Assembly: GCA_029776465.1 (NCBI GenBank)
Contig: JAKOTC010000031.1
Coordinates: 1 to 7,275, forward strand
From: Bacillota bacterium
GTDB taxonomy: Bacteria > Bacillota > Clostridia > Oscillospirales > JAKOTC01
Length of the DNA: 7,275 nucleotides
Reading direction: 5' to 3'
Shown here: one piece after another, positions 1 to 4,930 of the stretch
Position numbering within the stretch: position 1 is the stretch's first letter
Layout: the number at the start of each line of letters is the position of its first letter
Translations under genes and position numbers: made by a program
The notes under the pieces: generated by a model
What the model saw: only the letters and a program-made list of their open reading frames with translations
Told to the model about the DNA's origin: nothing
Database searches by the model: none

Positions 1-231
1 CTGCGGCTCACCCATCAGCCTTGAACCAAAGGGTCAGCCTGTCCGATCCACCAAGCCTCTCCTGCCTCAGCTTCTCAGCCCTTCCTCCGGGGAAGACGCT
101 CCTTCCCCGATATCCCTTCCCTGTTCTATCCCCAACCTTGATCCACACATACTTATCACCGGATGAAGGCATTCTCTGCCAACACAGAAGGGCACCCCCA
201 TATTTTTTATATGGCCGGGCGTACTACGCCC
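1..231 (+). repeat. Direct repeat copy A (about 200 bp, cut by window start)
   Basis: Positions 1-60 match 4021-4080 at 54 of 60 bases, all six differences being transitions, and 121-175 match 4121-4175 at 49 of 55. The middle of the copy differs by an indel of about 20 bases. The copy ends in an A/T hairpin (CCATAT 198-203 with ATATGG 209-214) and the palindrome GGGCGTACTACGCCC at 217-231. Indels between copies break every reading frame, so I regard it as non-coding. It lies immediately downstream of the leftward 128-aa gene. The left end may extend beyond the window. Confidence 0.85.
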
Positions 232-245
232 CGCCCCGCCCCGCC

Positions 246-632
246 CTAAATGATGCCTTCGTTTTTAGCCACCTGCCAAAGGAAGCGGCAGCGCCAGCGG
301 GAGTATGTATTGGGGTGGGCGTCGTCGGGAAATCCGGCCTGCTCCAGGATACTGGCCAGCACGCCCCGGCGGTACTCCTGGGGGATGGTAAAGAGGGCCT
401 GCTCCACCGACTTGCACTGCCGGCTGAGGGCGGCCATCCGGACGGCCATGGACTCGGTGGGCCGGGCGACCTCGTTGCCGGTGGGCTGGCCGTCGTGATA
501 GGGGGTCTGATAGGGAATCTCTTCAATCTCTTTTTGCAGGCGGTCATAATCCCGCACCAGATAATAGGCCCGCATATAAGCGTTCTTAGGCAGCTGATAG
601 GGGTTGTTTTTTCTGGGCTGATACTGCTTCAT
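246..632 (-). CDS. Phage late-gene regulator-like protein (ArpU/RinA/sigma-region-4-like)
   Basis: The 128-residue protein resembles small Clostridia prophage proteins annotated as RNA polymerase sigma-70-like or ArpU/RinA-type late transcription regulators. Typical signs are the N-terminal NNPYQLPKNAYMRAYYLVRD segment with an aromatic, charged helix, a central helix (AVRMAALSRQCKSVEQAL, about 65-82), the IPQEYRRGV segment, and a basic, Trp-rich C-terminus (NTYSRWRCRFLWQVAK) that would form the DNA-binding part. I chose ATG at 632 rather than the GTG at 641 because AGAGG at 645-641 sits 8 bases upstream of it. In intact phages such a gene lies at the end of the early region and switches on packaging genes; here no terminase follows, only repeat DNA. 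It stops with TAG. The family call is from recognition of sequence style, not a search; direct DNA binding is inferred. Confidence 0.7.
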   Translation of the reverse strand: MKQYQPRKNNPYQLPKNAYMRAYYLVRDYDRLQKEIEEIPYQTPYHDGQPTGNEVARPTESMAVRMAALSRQCKSVEQALFTIPQEYRRGVLASILEQAGFPDDAHPNTYSRWRCRFLWQVAKNEGII

Positions 633-749
633 CAAAACCACCTCTTCATCATGAGAACTGAGAACGCAACAGCTGAAAACGAACAGCTATGAAAAACCCT
701 CCCCGAAACGCCGTTATGTAGAAGCATTCATGCCAACCCGCCGGGAGCT

Positions 750-971
750 TCAATCCTTTTTTGACCCCTTTTCCGCTTCCCAGGCGGCCATGGTCTTGCC
801 GTAAGAAAAGGTCCCCAGCGCGTCCGCCAGCCGCAGCGCGTTTTGGATGGAGAGGCGGCGGTGGCTGCGGATTCCGATCTGCCGCGCCAAATCATGGACC
901 GGGCCCTCCGGCCAGGAGGCTCTCCGCTGGACACCGGGCTGGAGGGAAAACAAATCGGATTTCATGTTCAT
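750..971 (-). CDS. Small hypothetical protein, 73 aa, phage-module associated
   Basis: I do not recognise this 73-residue protein. It is basic, with a helix-like stretch in its C-terminal half (RLSIQNALRLADALGTFSYGKTMAAWEAEKG). The start at 971 is supported by AAAGGA about 8 bases upstream. That ribosome site lies in a 17-bp tandem repeat (971-1004), so the upstream region carries two copies of the AAAGGAC segment. It lies between the tandem repeat units (1031-1260) and the late-regulator-like gene and is read in the same direction as both neighbours. No Cys motif, signal peptide or membrane segment is visible. It could be a conserved small phage protein or a truncated remnant. Confidence 0.5.
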   Translation of the reverse strand: MNMKSDLFSLQPGVQRRASWPEGPVHDLARQIGIRSHRRLSIQNALRLADALGTFSYGKTMAAWEAEKGSKKD

Positions 972-1004
972 ACAAACCGTCCTTTCTCACAAACTGTCCT
1001 TTCT
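971..1004 (-). repeat. 17-bp tandem repeat containing duplicated ribosome-site segment
   Basis: On the + strand ACAAACCGTCCTTTCTC (971-987) is followed directly by ACAAACTGTCCTTTCTT (988-1004), two mismatches in 17. Read leftward, each unit contains AAAGGAC, and the proximal copy serves as the ribosome site of the 73-aa gene. It may simply be a local duplication, or a direct-repeat binding site for a regulator. Confidence 0.7.
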
Positions 1005-1030
1005 TTTGTACAGATGCTATTTTAAAATAA

Positions 1031-1260
1031 GCGCAGGGCGGGCGGGCGGGCACAGTGTGCCTCCCAAATTAAAGCCCATGAAAAAGCAGCAAAGGGTAGC
1101 CTTGCTGAAAACCCTGCCGGTTGTTCTTTTGGTACTTTTCTTTGTCGGGCGGGCGCAGGGCGCCTCCCAAATTAAAGCCCATGAAAAAACAGTAAAGGGT
1201 GGCCTTGCTGAAAACCCTGCCGGTTGTTCTTTTGGTACTTTTCTTTCAAAGAAAAGTACA
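1031..1260 (-). repeat. Tandem pair of dispersed repeat units (103-bp period)
   Basis: Segments 1059-1143 and 1162-1246 are identical at 82 of 85 bases with an exact 103-base offset; all three differences are transitions. Read on the minus strand, the unit next to the DUF4373 stop begins with a T/A-rich hairpin (arms GTACTTTTCTTT and AAAGAAAAGTAC, 1234-1258), continues through CCAAAAGAACAAC and a TTTAATTTGGGAGG segment, and ends in a GC palindrome. The second unit keeps only one arm of the first hairpin, so the duplication joint falls inside the palindrome. A diverged copy lies at 3831-3930 after the CI gene. The whole stretch from 972 to 1288 holds only these repeats, the 17-bp repeat and a small terminator-like hairpin. 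Confidence 0.85.
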
Positions 1261-1270
1261 ACAAACAAAC

Positions 1271-1299
1271 AAAGAAAAGTGCGAAGCATCAGAGCTTCG
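1271..1299 (-). terminator. Weak terminator-like hairpin at the end of the DUF4373 gene
   Basis: Arms 1294-1299 (GCTTCG on +) and 1282-1287 (CGAAGC) form a 6-bp stem with a 6-base loop. The hairpin spans the TGA at 1291-1289 and is followed on the minus strand by ACTTTTCTTT. The stem is short and the T run is interrupted, so termination would be partial. Confidence 0.4.
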
Positions 1300-2126
1300 G
1301 TGTGCGGCGTATGCTTTCCAGCAAAAAATCGTCCTCGGGGCCATCCCGGGGCTTGTGATTTCCGGGCCTGGCGCCGTCCTTCTCCATCCAGAGCCGGAGG
1401 GTCAAAAAGGCGTCCTGATAGACCTTCCCATGCTGCTGGGAATACTCGTCCACCCGTCGGATATAGTCCTCCACCCGCTGTTGGCCATAATCCTGATAAA
1501 GGCTTTTTAACTCCTCCTCCGAGAGGCGGACATGCCCATACTGCCCAAAAGGTTTTTTTTCGGGGCGGGTCGGGGGTGCTCTCCGCGCCGGGGCTGTTTT
1601 CTTTTCTCTCCTTCCCTCTGCTTTGCTTTTCTTTACTTTTCCTTTCCTTTCCTTTACTTTGTTGCGAACTGTCCGCAGAATCGGCGGAAATGTCCTCATT
1701 TTCGGCGGGAATGACTGCATTTTCAGAGCGCGCACCTGCATTTTTGCCCTCCGAAGGCGGGTCGACCAAAAGCAGCTCCGGGCGGAGATTCAGCTCCTTG
1801 CGGCGGGAGACGGCGGTAAAATACCGTTTCTGGATCTCCCGGGAGGTGAGCACCTGATGCTCCTCATACTTGCCTGGATCAAAGATCCCCCGCTTCAGCA
1901 GGGCGGACACGATGGCCTCCAGGGTTTTGCGCTCCAGATTGAGCCGCCGGGCCAGCAGCATACAGACCTCCCGGTTCCACTCGCAGTAATACCCCGCCCC
2001 GCCGTAGATATGGGCCAGCAGCTTGACCACCACCGCAAACCCCACCAGTCCGAACTCGGCCTCGATCAGCTCCAGCCTGGTGTCGGGCTGGGTATCCAGC
2101 CCGAAATAATCCAATCCCTGTTTCAT
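1289..2126 (-). pseudogene. DUF4373/Lin1244-type replisome-organizer-like protein, +1 frameshifted at an A8 run
   Basis: The N-terminal ~112 residues (MKQGLDYFGLDTQ... to ...FTAVSRRKEL) are a typical DUF4373-type domain, found at the front of phage and mobile-element replication-initiation proteins. Next comes a low-complexity linker rich in Lys, Glu, Arg and Ser (about 155-180), encoded by a near-continuous purine tract. The conserved C-terminal block (PFGQYGHVRLSEEE then a YIRRVDEY...GKVYQDAFLTLRLWMEKDG helix region) is in a different frame. The switch falls at eight A's, 1560-1553 on the minus strand: with seven A's the two parts fuse as a 278-residue protein, a normal family layout. The unshifted frame instead runs into the repeats and ends at 1017 as a 369-aa product. 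The ATG overlaps the upstream gene's stop (ATGA), with GGAG 8 bases before it. The cause may be a true mutation, slippage-based expression or a sequencing error. Confidence 0.8.
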
Positions 2127-2323
2127 TCGAAAAACTCCACATCCTGAACAAACCGGCGGGAGAGGCAGTATTCGCAGCCCAGAATCTCCCCGCTGGTATC
2201 GCAGTAGACGAGGTCCCCGGTGGCAAGCTCCTCCCCGCAGGCCGGGCAGTAATAGCCGGGATCCTCCTCAATTCGGCCGGGGCATCCCCTCAGGCAGGGG
2301 CGCCGGTTACAGATTTTACACAT
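2123..2323 (-). CDS. Small zinc-ribbon protein, 66 aa
   Basis: Nine cysteines in 66 residues include three CxxC pairs (Cys2-Cys5, Cys26-Cys29, Cys50-Cys53) plus Cys10, Cys14 and Cys41, which fits one or two structural zinc sites. CPACGEEL at 26-33 is a classic zinc-ribbon knuckle. There is no helicase, nuclease or DNA-binding domain beyond this, so its partner is unknown; such proteins are frequent in the early region of Clostridia prophages just before the replication gene. Its start overlaps the end of the 71-aa gene by 8 bases and its TGA overlaps the ATG of the DUF4373 gene, so the three genes are translationally coupled. A GGGGG-type ribosome site lies about 9 bases upstream. Confidence 0.75.
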   Translation of the reverse strand: MCKICNRRPCLRGCPGRIEEDPGYYCPACGEELATGDLVYCDTSGEILGCEYCLSRRFVQDVEFFE

Positions 2324-2531
2324 GGGCGGATTCCCCCTTTCCCCTGTCCCCGGGAGCAGGGCTTGTCGCCGAATGAAGGGCGCTGACGGTAGTCCCCTCC
2401 GCCGAGCCGCTGGCCAGGATGGAGACTCCGTGCCGCCGGGCGAGGGCGGTCAGCAGCTCCGCCGCCGCTTCCAGGTCGGCCTTCAAAGAGGTTTTTTCCT
2501 CCGCCTGAGCAAAAAGATTTTCCTTCCGCAT
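2316..2531 (-). CDS. Small hypothetical phage-module protein, 71 aa
   Basis: I do not recognise the family. The N-terminal half (to about 35) is predicted to be a charged amphipathic helix (LKADLEAAAELLTALARRHG) and the C-terminal half is Ser/Gly/Ala-rich and probably disordered. The start is well supported: AAGGAG lies 8 bases before the ATG at 2531. It is the first gene of the overlapping trio ending with the DUF4373 gene, separated from the Cro-like gene by a 155-base leader (2532-2686) that contains a perfect GC palindrome at 2569-2580. A role as a small accessory or regulator of the early operon is possible, but the sequence does not show one. Confidence 0.6.
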   Translation of the reverse strand: MRKENLFAQAEEKTSLKADLEAAAELLTALARRHGVSILASGSAEGTTVSALHSATSPAPGDRGKGESAHV

Positions 2532-2568
2532 TTTATGTACTCCTTGCTTTTGATTCTATATGTGAACC

Positions 2569-2580
2569 GCCGGCGCCGGC
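2569..2580. repeat. Perfect 12-bp GC palindrome in the leader of the 71-aa gene
   Basis: GCCGGCGCCGGC is its own reverse complement. It lies 38 bases upstream of the 71-aa start codon, in the 155-base gap after the Cro-like gene. It has no T run after it on either strand, so it is not a standard terminator. It could be a regulator site or an RNA hairpin in the leader. The rest of the gap (2581-2686) holds only weak hairpins. Confidence 0.5.
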
Positions 2581-2686
2581 TTGTCCGGGCCGAAATCATT
2601 CCGAAAGGGTGAGCAAAATGGGCCTCCAACTTTTAATCTAAATAGATGGATTTTTATTCCATTTCCAAAGACTTTCCCAATCAGTC

Positions 2687-2938
2687 TTACATAATAAGTA
2701 AGTGTCGAGCAAAAAAAATTTCAGTGGCCTCGGCGGGGGTAAGGCGGAGCCCCTCCGCGATCCGCTTCATCATCTCGCAGGAGGGCGGTCTCCCATCTAA
2801 CACGCAGGAGAGGCCGGAATCCGAAACCCCAATGAGTTTCGCGAAAGCCGCAGTGCTGTATCCCCGCAGCTGGATCATGGCTCTGAGACGCTTGTAATCC
2901 GTTCTGTACTGAGCAGACGAACTCTGACGGGATGGCAT
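2687..2938 (-). CDS. Cro-like HTH (XRE-family) DNA-binding protein, 83 aa
   Basis: This small protein carries one Cro/C1-type helix-turn-helix at about residues 15-75: YKRLRAMIQLRGYSTAAFAKLIGVSDSGLSCVLDGR, with the first HTH helix around 29-36 and the recognition helix around 39-48, followed by the typical scaffold PPSCEMMKRIAEGLRLTPAEATEIFF. I chose the ATG at 2938, not the one at 2989, because AGGAG lies 7 bases before it and because the upstream start would fall within the promoter region. It is transcribed divergently from the CI-like repressor, the standard Cro position in a lysogeny switch, and is predicted to bind the shared control region and shut down repressor expression. No dimerization domain is visible beyond the HTH fold. 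Confidence 0.85.
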   Translation of the reverse strand: MPSRQSSSAQYRTDYKRLRAMIQLRGYSTAAFAKLIGVSDSGLSCVLDGRPPSCEMMKRIAEGLRLTPAEATEIFFARHLLIM

Positions 2939-2958
2939 ACAATCGCTCCTTTCGTGTA

Positions 2959-2977
2959 ACTTACCTTTTATGCAAGT
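2959..2977 (-). promoter_or_regulatory. Candidate operator O2 (19-bp dyad) after the leftward -10
   Basis: The minus strand reads ACTTGCATAAAAGGTAAGT, an ACTT-N11-AAGT dyad starting directly after the TATAAT of the leftward promoter. It shares ACTTGCAT and the arm spacing with the site at 3075-3093. A protein here would block the leftward promoter. Assignment as a CI/Cro operator is inference from repetition and position. Confidence 0.55.
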
Positions 2978-3006
2978 ATTATAAACCATAATTCTCCAAT
3001 TGTCAA
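2978..3006 (-). promoter_or_regulatory. Leftward early promoter (perfect consensus)
   Basis: On the minus strand TTGACA (3006-3001) and TATAAT (2983-2978) are separated by exactly 17 bases. This is a textbook sigma-A promoter for the Cro-like gene, with a leader of about 35 bases. Candidate operators overlap the -35 box and adjoin the -10 box. Confidence 0.9.
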
Positions 3007-3008
3007 GT
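2990..3008 (-). promoter_or_regulatory. Candidate operator O1 (imperfect 19-bp dyad) over the leftward -35
   Basis: The minus strand reads ACTTGACAATTGGAGAATT, matching the other two dyads at ACTTG and at three of four bases of the AAGT arm with the same N11 spacing. It contains the whole -35 box TTGACA. It is the weakest of the three matches. Confidence 0.4.
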
Positions 3009-3053
3009 AATTTTTAACATTTTTCAAAAGTAATTTCACTATTTTTACAAAAC

Positions 3054-3067
3054 TGAAATAAATTTCA
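3054..3067. repeat. Palindrome TGAAAT-AA-ATTTCA upstream of the CI promoter
   Basis: Perfect 6-base arms around AA, ending 9 bases before the -35 region of the rightward promoter. It may be an additional regulator site unrelated to the ACTT-type dyads; in such AT-rich DNA chance is a real alternative. Confidence 0.35.
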
Positions 3068-3074
3068 ATCCTAC

Positions 3075-3093
3075 ACTTGCATTTTAAGAAAGT
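3075..3093 (+). promoter_or_regulatory. Candidate operator O3 (19-bp dyad) over the rightward -35
   Basis: ACTTGCATTTTAAGAAAGT has the same ACTTGCAT start and ACTT-N11-AAGT arms as O2. It covers the -35 region of the CI promoter, so occupancy would block CI transcription or, depending on geometry, contact polymerase. Confidence 0.55.
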
Positions 3094-3104
3094 TTTGGTA
3101 TAAT
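3077..3104 (+). promoter_or_regulatory. Rightward promoter of the CI-like repressor (extended -10)
   Basis: TATAAT at 3099-3104 is preceded by TGG, giving an extended -10 (TGGTATAAT). A poor -35 (TTGCAT, 3077-3082, spacer 16) is compensated by the TGn motif. The transcript would start near 3111, leaving a leader of about 83 bases before the ATG at 3194. A short CGGGC/GCCCG stem is possible in that leader. Confidence 0.8.
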
Positions 3105-3193
3105 AAATAAAAGATGTTTTAGAGAGGCTCAAAAGAGAAGCGGGCCTGAGAAAATTCATGCGCCCGGCAGGAGCGCGGAAAGGTATGGAGAGT

Positions 3194-3814
3194 ATGAGTG
3201 TAGGTGAAAGAATCCGTCAAAGACGAACTCAGCTGGGAAAAACGCTTCTGGAAATGGCCGAATACCTGGGCGTCCGGGAGGCGACCGCCCAGCGGTATGA
3301 AAGCGGACAGATTAAAAATATCAAATACGACACCCTGGTGGCCATCGCGGAGTTTTTGAACACCACCCCCCAGGCGCTGATGGGCTGGGAGGATGCGGGC
3401 ATCCCCATCGACCACTCCAAGTGGCACCCCATACCGGTATATGACGGCATCGCAGCCGGAAGCCCGATTTTTACGGAGGACAGCATTGTGGGTTACGAGT
3501 ACATTGAAACAACAACTCCCCAGGACCACTTTTTCCTGGTGGTGCATGGGGACAGCATGATTAACGCGGGCATCAAGGACGGAAGCCTGGTGCTGATCCG
3601 CCGCCAGCCCTTTGCGGAAAACGGCCAGATTGTGGCCTGTCTGGTCAACGGCGAGTCGGCTACCCTGAAACGTTACCGCAGGCAGGGGGATATGGTCATC
3701 CTCCAGCCCGACAATCCCAAGTATGAGCCCATCATCCTTCCCGTCTCGGATTTCGAGTCGGGCAGCGCCTATATCCTCGGCGTCGCCGAGAAAATGGTGG
3801 TAAAGCTCAACTGA
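3194..3814 (+). CDS. CI/LexA-type repressor, XRE HTH plus S24 self-cleaving peptidase domain
   Basis: The 206-residue protein has an N-terminal XRE helix-turn-helix (residues 4-65: IRQRRTQLGKTLLEMAEYLGVREATAQRYESGQ) and a C-terminal S24 domain (about 80-205). The predicted catalytic Ser121 lies in HGDSM and the Lys159 base in ATLKRY; the probable self-cleavage bond is Ala88-Gly89 in YDGIAAGSP. It should hold the phage-type genes off and be inactivated by RecA filaments on DNA damage. All key residues and the usual length are present, so it looks functional although the rest of the prophage is gone. ATG 3194 gives the usual MSVGERIRQRR start, with AAAGG 10 bases upstream; in-frame ATGs at 3158 and 3185 have worse ribosome sites. 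A repeat hairpin begins 16 bases after the stop. Confidence 0.93.
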   Translation: MSVGERIRQRRTQLGKTLLEMAEYLGVREATAQRYESGQIKNIKYDTLVAIAEFLNTTPQALMGWEDAGIPIDHSKWHPIPVYDGIAAGSPIFTEDSIVGYEYIETTTPQDHFFLVVHGDSMINAGIKDGSLVLIRRQPFAENGQIVACLVNGESATLKRYRRQGDMVILQPDNPKYEPIILPVSDFESGSAYILGVAEKMVVKLN

Positions 3815-3830
3815 GAATGTCCTTTTGGTT

Positions 3831-3930
3831 GTCCTTTTCTTTCAAAGAAAAGGACCAAAAGAACAACTTGTTGACCCTTCAGCAGAATCTCACCTTTCAC
3901 TTTTTCATTTAAAATGGGAGGGCGCCCCGC
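3831..3930 (+). repeat. Third copy of the dispersed 3'-end repeat unit
   Basis: It opens with a hairpin of 12-bp arms, GTCCTTTTCTTT (3831-3842) and AAAGAAAAGGAC (3844-3855), flanked by CTTTTGG (3822-3828) and CCAAAAG (3855-3861), then CCAAAAGAACAAC, a CTTTTTCATTTAAAATGGGAGG segment and a GGGCG/CGCCC palindrome. It has the same order as the minus-strand pair at 1031-1260, with a GT[C]C/G[G]AC pair here where that copy has GT[A]C/G[T]AC. It starts 16 bases after the CI stop and may also act as a transcription end. The gene-free stretch 3815-4339 holds this unit, a further palindrome, direct repeat B, and the promoter and leader palindrome of the next gene. Confidence 0.8.
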
Positions 3931-3938
3931 CCCCACCG

Positions 3939-3972
3939 CTCCCCCATTTTTATATGGGAGAGCGCCCCGCGC
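3939..3972 (+). repeat. Extra GC-palindrome unit between the two repeat types
   Basis: CCCAT (3943-3947) and ATGGG (3954-3958) form an A/T-loop hairpin. It is followed by GAGCGCCCCGCGCC, whose GCGC arms surround CCC. It matches the TTTATATGG-plus-palindrome arrangement at the end of direct repeat copy A (203-231). Confidence 0.55.
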
Positions 3973-4020
3973 CTACCCAAGAGGCCCCGAATCCATCCCG
4001 GCTTTGCAGCAAAACCAAGC

Positions 4021-4235
4021 CTGCGGCTCACCCATCAACCTTGAACCAAAGAGCCAGCCTGTCCAATCCGCCAAGTCTCTTCCTGTTTCAACCCCTCAGT
4101 CCTTCCCCGCCCCCCCTTTCCTGTTCTATCCCCAGCCTTAATCCACACAGGCTTAACACCGGATGAAGGCGTTCTGCCAAACATGGATGGGAGCTTCTAT
4201 TTTTAATTTGGAAGGGCACACTGCGCCCCAAATTA
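4021..4235 (+). repeat. Direct repeat copy B
   Basis: Same orientation as copy A, with best blocks 4021-4080 and 4121-4175 (about 90% identical each). It ends in TTTAATTTGG-AA-GGGCACACTGCGCCCCAAATTA, where TAATTTGG (4204-4211) pairs with CCAAATTA (4228-4235) around an imperfect GC palindrome. Copies A and B bracket the whole phage-type module. Confidence 0.85.
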
Positions 4236-4237
4236 TG

Positions 4238-4246
4238 TGTTATAAT
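4238..4246 (+). promoter_or_regulatory. Candidate extended -10 promoter for the GyrI-like gene
   Basis: TGTTATAAT (TGn plus perfect TATAAT at 4241-4246) lies right after the repeat B hairpin; no good -35 is visible 16-18 bases upstream, where repeat sequence lies. The leader to the ATG at 4340 would be about 87 bases. Confidence 0.4.
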
Positions 4247-4279
4247 GAATGAATCCCTTATCACCTTCATTTAATATGG

Positions 4280-4298
4280 GAGGGCGCACTGCGCCCTC
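4280..4298 (+). repeat. Perfect GC palindrome in the leader of the GyrI-like gene
   Basis: Arms GAGGGCGCA (4280-4288) and TGCGCCCTC (4290-4298) flank a single C. The preceding 14 bases, with the palindrome start, match 3905-3926 at 21 of 22 positions. It is the best-preserved member of the palindrome family here. In RNA it would form a stable hairpin 28 bases before the ribosome site, but no T run follows. Confidence 0.7.
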
Positions 4299-4339
4299 AC
4301 TGCGCCGGCCGATGAAATCAACGAAAAGGAGGCATCCCC

Positions 4340-4843
4340 ATGCCGAATGAAAGGGAAAAAGTATCCCCCGTCGTTACGGTGACCCCGGTGGAAAGACCGG
4401 CAAGAAAGCTGATTTTCCTGCGCCACAACGGCATCGACTATTTCTCCGGGTGTGCGGAGGTGGGATGCGACTGGGAAGCCTGCTTCAACAGCATCCCCGA
4501 AAAGTTCGACACCGCCGCCGGAGGCCGGCTGCCGGCATTTTTGGTTCGGCCGAATACCCACGGACTGGCTTTTTTTGTGGAGGTGCCCCTGGATTACTGC
4601 CGGACCCTCCCGGCGGGATATGAAATCGCGGAATTGCCCCCCTGCAGCTATCTATACTTTACCGGAATGCCCTTCCAAAACCCCGAGGACTACCCCGTCG
4701 CCATCGGGATTTTAAACGAGGCCATCCGGCAGTATCCCTTCGAGCGGTTCGGCTGGAAAAGGTCCGAGAAGGGCCCCTGCCTGGGCATGGGCGCGGCGCC
4801 CGAAACGGGAGCGCGAACAGCCGTCCCGGTGGAAAAAATTTAA
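4340..4843 (+). CDS. Stand-alone GyrI-like / effector-binding domain protein
   Basis: The 167-residue protein matches in style the GyrI-like small-molecule-binding domain (also called the AraC effector-binding domain). Signs include the opening VERPARKLIFLRHNGIDYFSGCAEVGCDWEACFNSIP, the central LPAGYEIAELPPCSYLYFTGMPF strand and turn, and the helix NPEDYPVAIGILNEAIRQYPFERFGW. No HTH domain precedes it, so it is a free ligand-binding protein rather than a full regulator; relatives bind hydrophobic, often cationic molecules or inhibit gyrase. The tail after about residue 145 (GPCLGMGAAPETGARTAVPVEKI) follows the usual final strand, where relatives end in a Leu-Pro-Val-rich segment. AAGGAGG lies 7 bases before the ATG, a very strong site. 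No clear terminator follows. Confidence 0.75.
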   Translation: MPNEREKVSPVVTVTPVERPARKLIFLRHNGIDYFSGCAEVGCDWEACFNSIPEKFDTAAGGRLPAFLVRPNTHGLAFFVEVPLDYCRTLPAGYEIAELPPCSYLYFTGMPFQNPEDYPVAIGILNEAIRQYPFERFGWKRSEKGPCLGMGAAPETGARTAVPVEKI

Positions 4844-4930
4844 TTTTATTTCAGCTTTCCCCTATACGGCGGGACCGGAAAAGATTTTCAATCCTTATAG
4901 ATTCCCCATAAATTAGCCGGAGGTGGCGTC

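Noticed and set aside
21..692. Rightward 223-codon open frame
   Set aside because: It runs through repeat copy A and antisense to the well-supported 128-aa gene, has no ribosome site, and its frame is not kept in repeat copy B.
847..1857. Rightward 336-codon open frame
   Set aside because: Antisense to the 73-aa and DUF4373 genes and spanning the tandem repeats; composition is Pro/Arg/Ser-rich shadow coding.
2668..2688. AAGACT/AGTCTT hairpin at the end of the Cro-like gene as a terminator
   Set aside because: Six A/T-rich base pairs with no T run after it on the minus strand.
3158..3193. Earlier ATGs (3158, 3185) for the CI-like gene
   Set aside because: Poorer ribosome-site spacing, and the added residues are not typical of XRE/S24 repressors, which begin close to the HTH.
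3825..4166. Rightward 113-codon open frame after the CI gene
   Set aside because: It consists of repeat sequence only, is Pro/Ser-rich and is broken in the other repeat copy.
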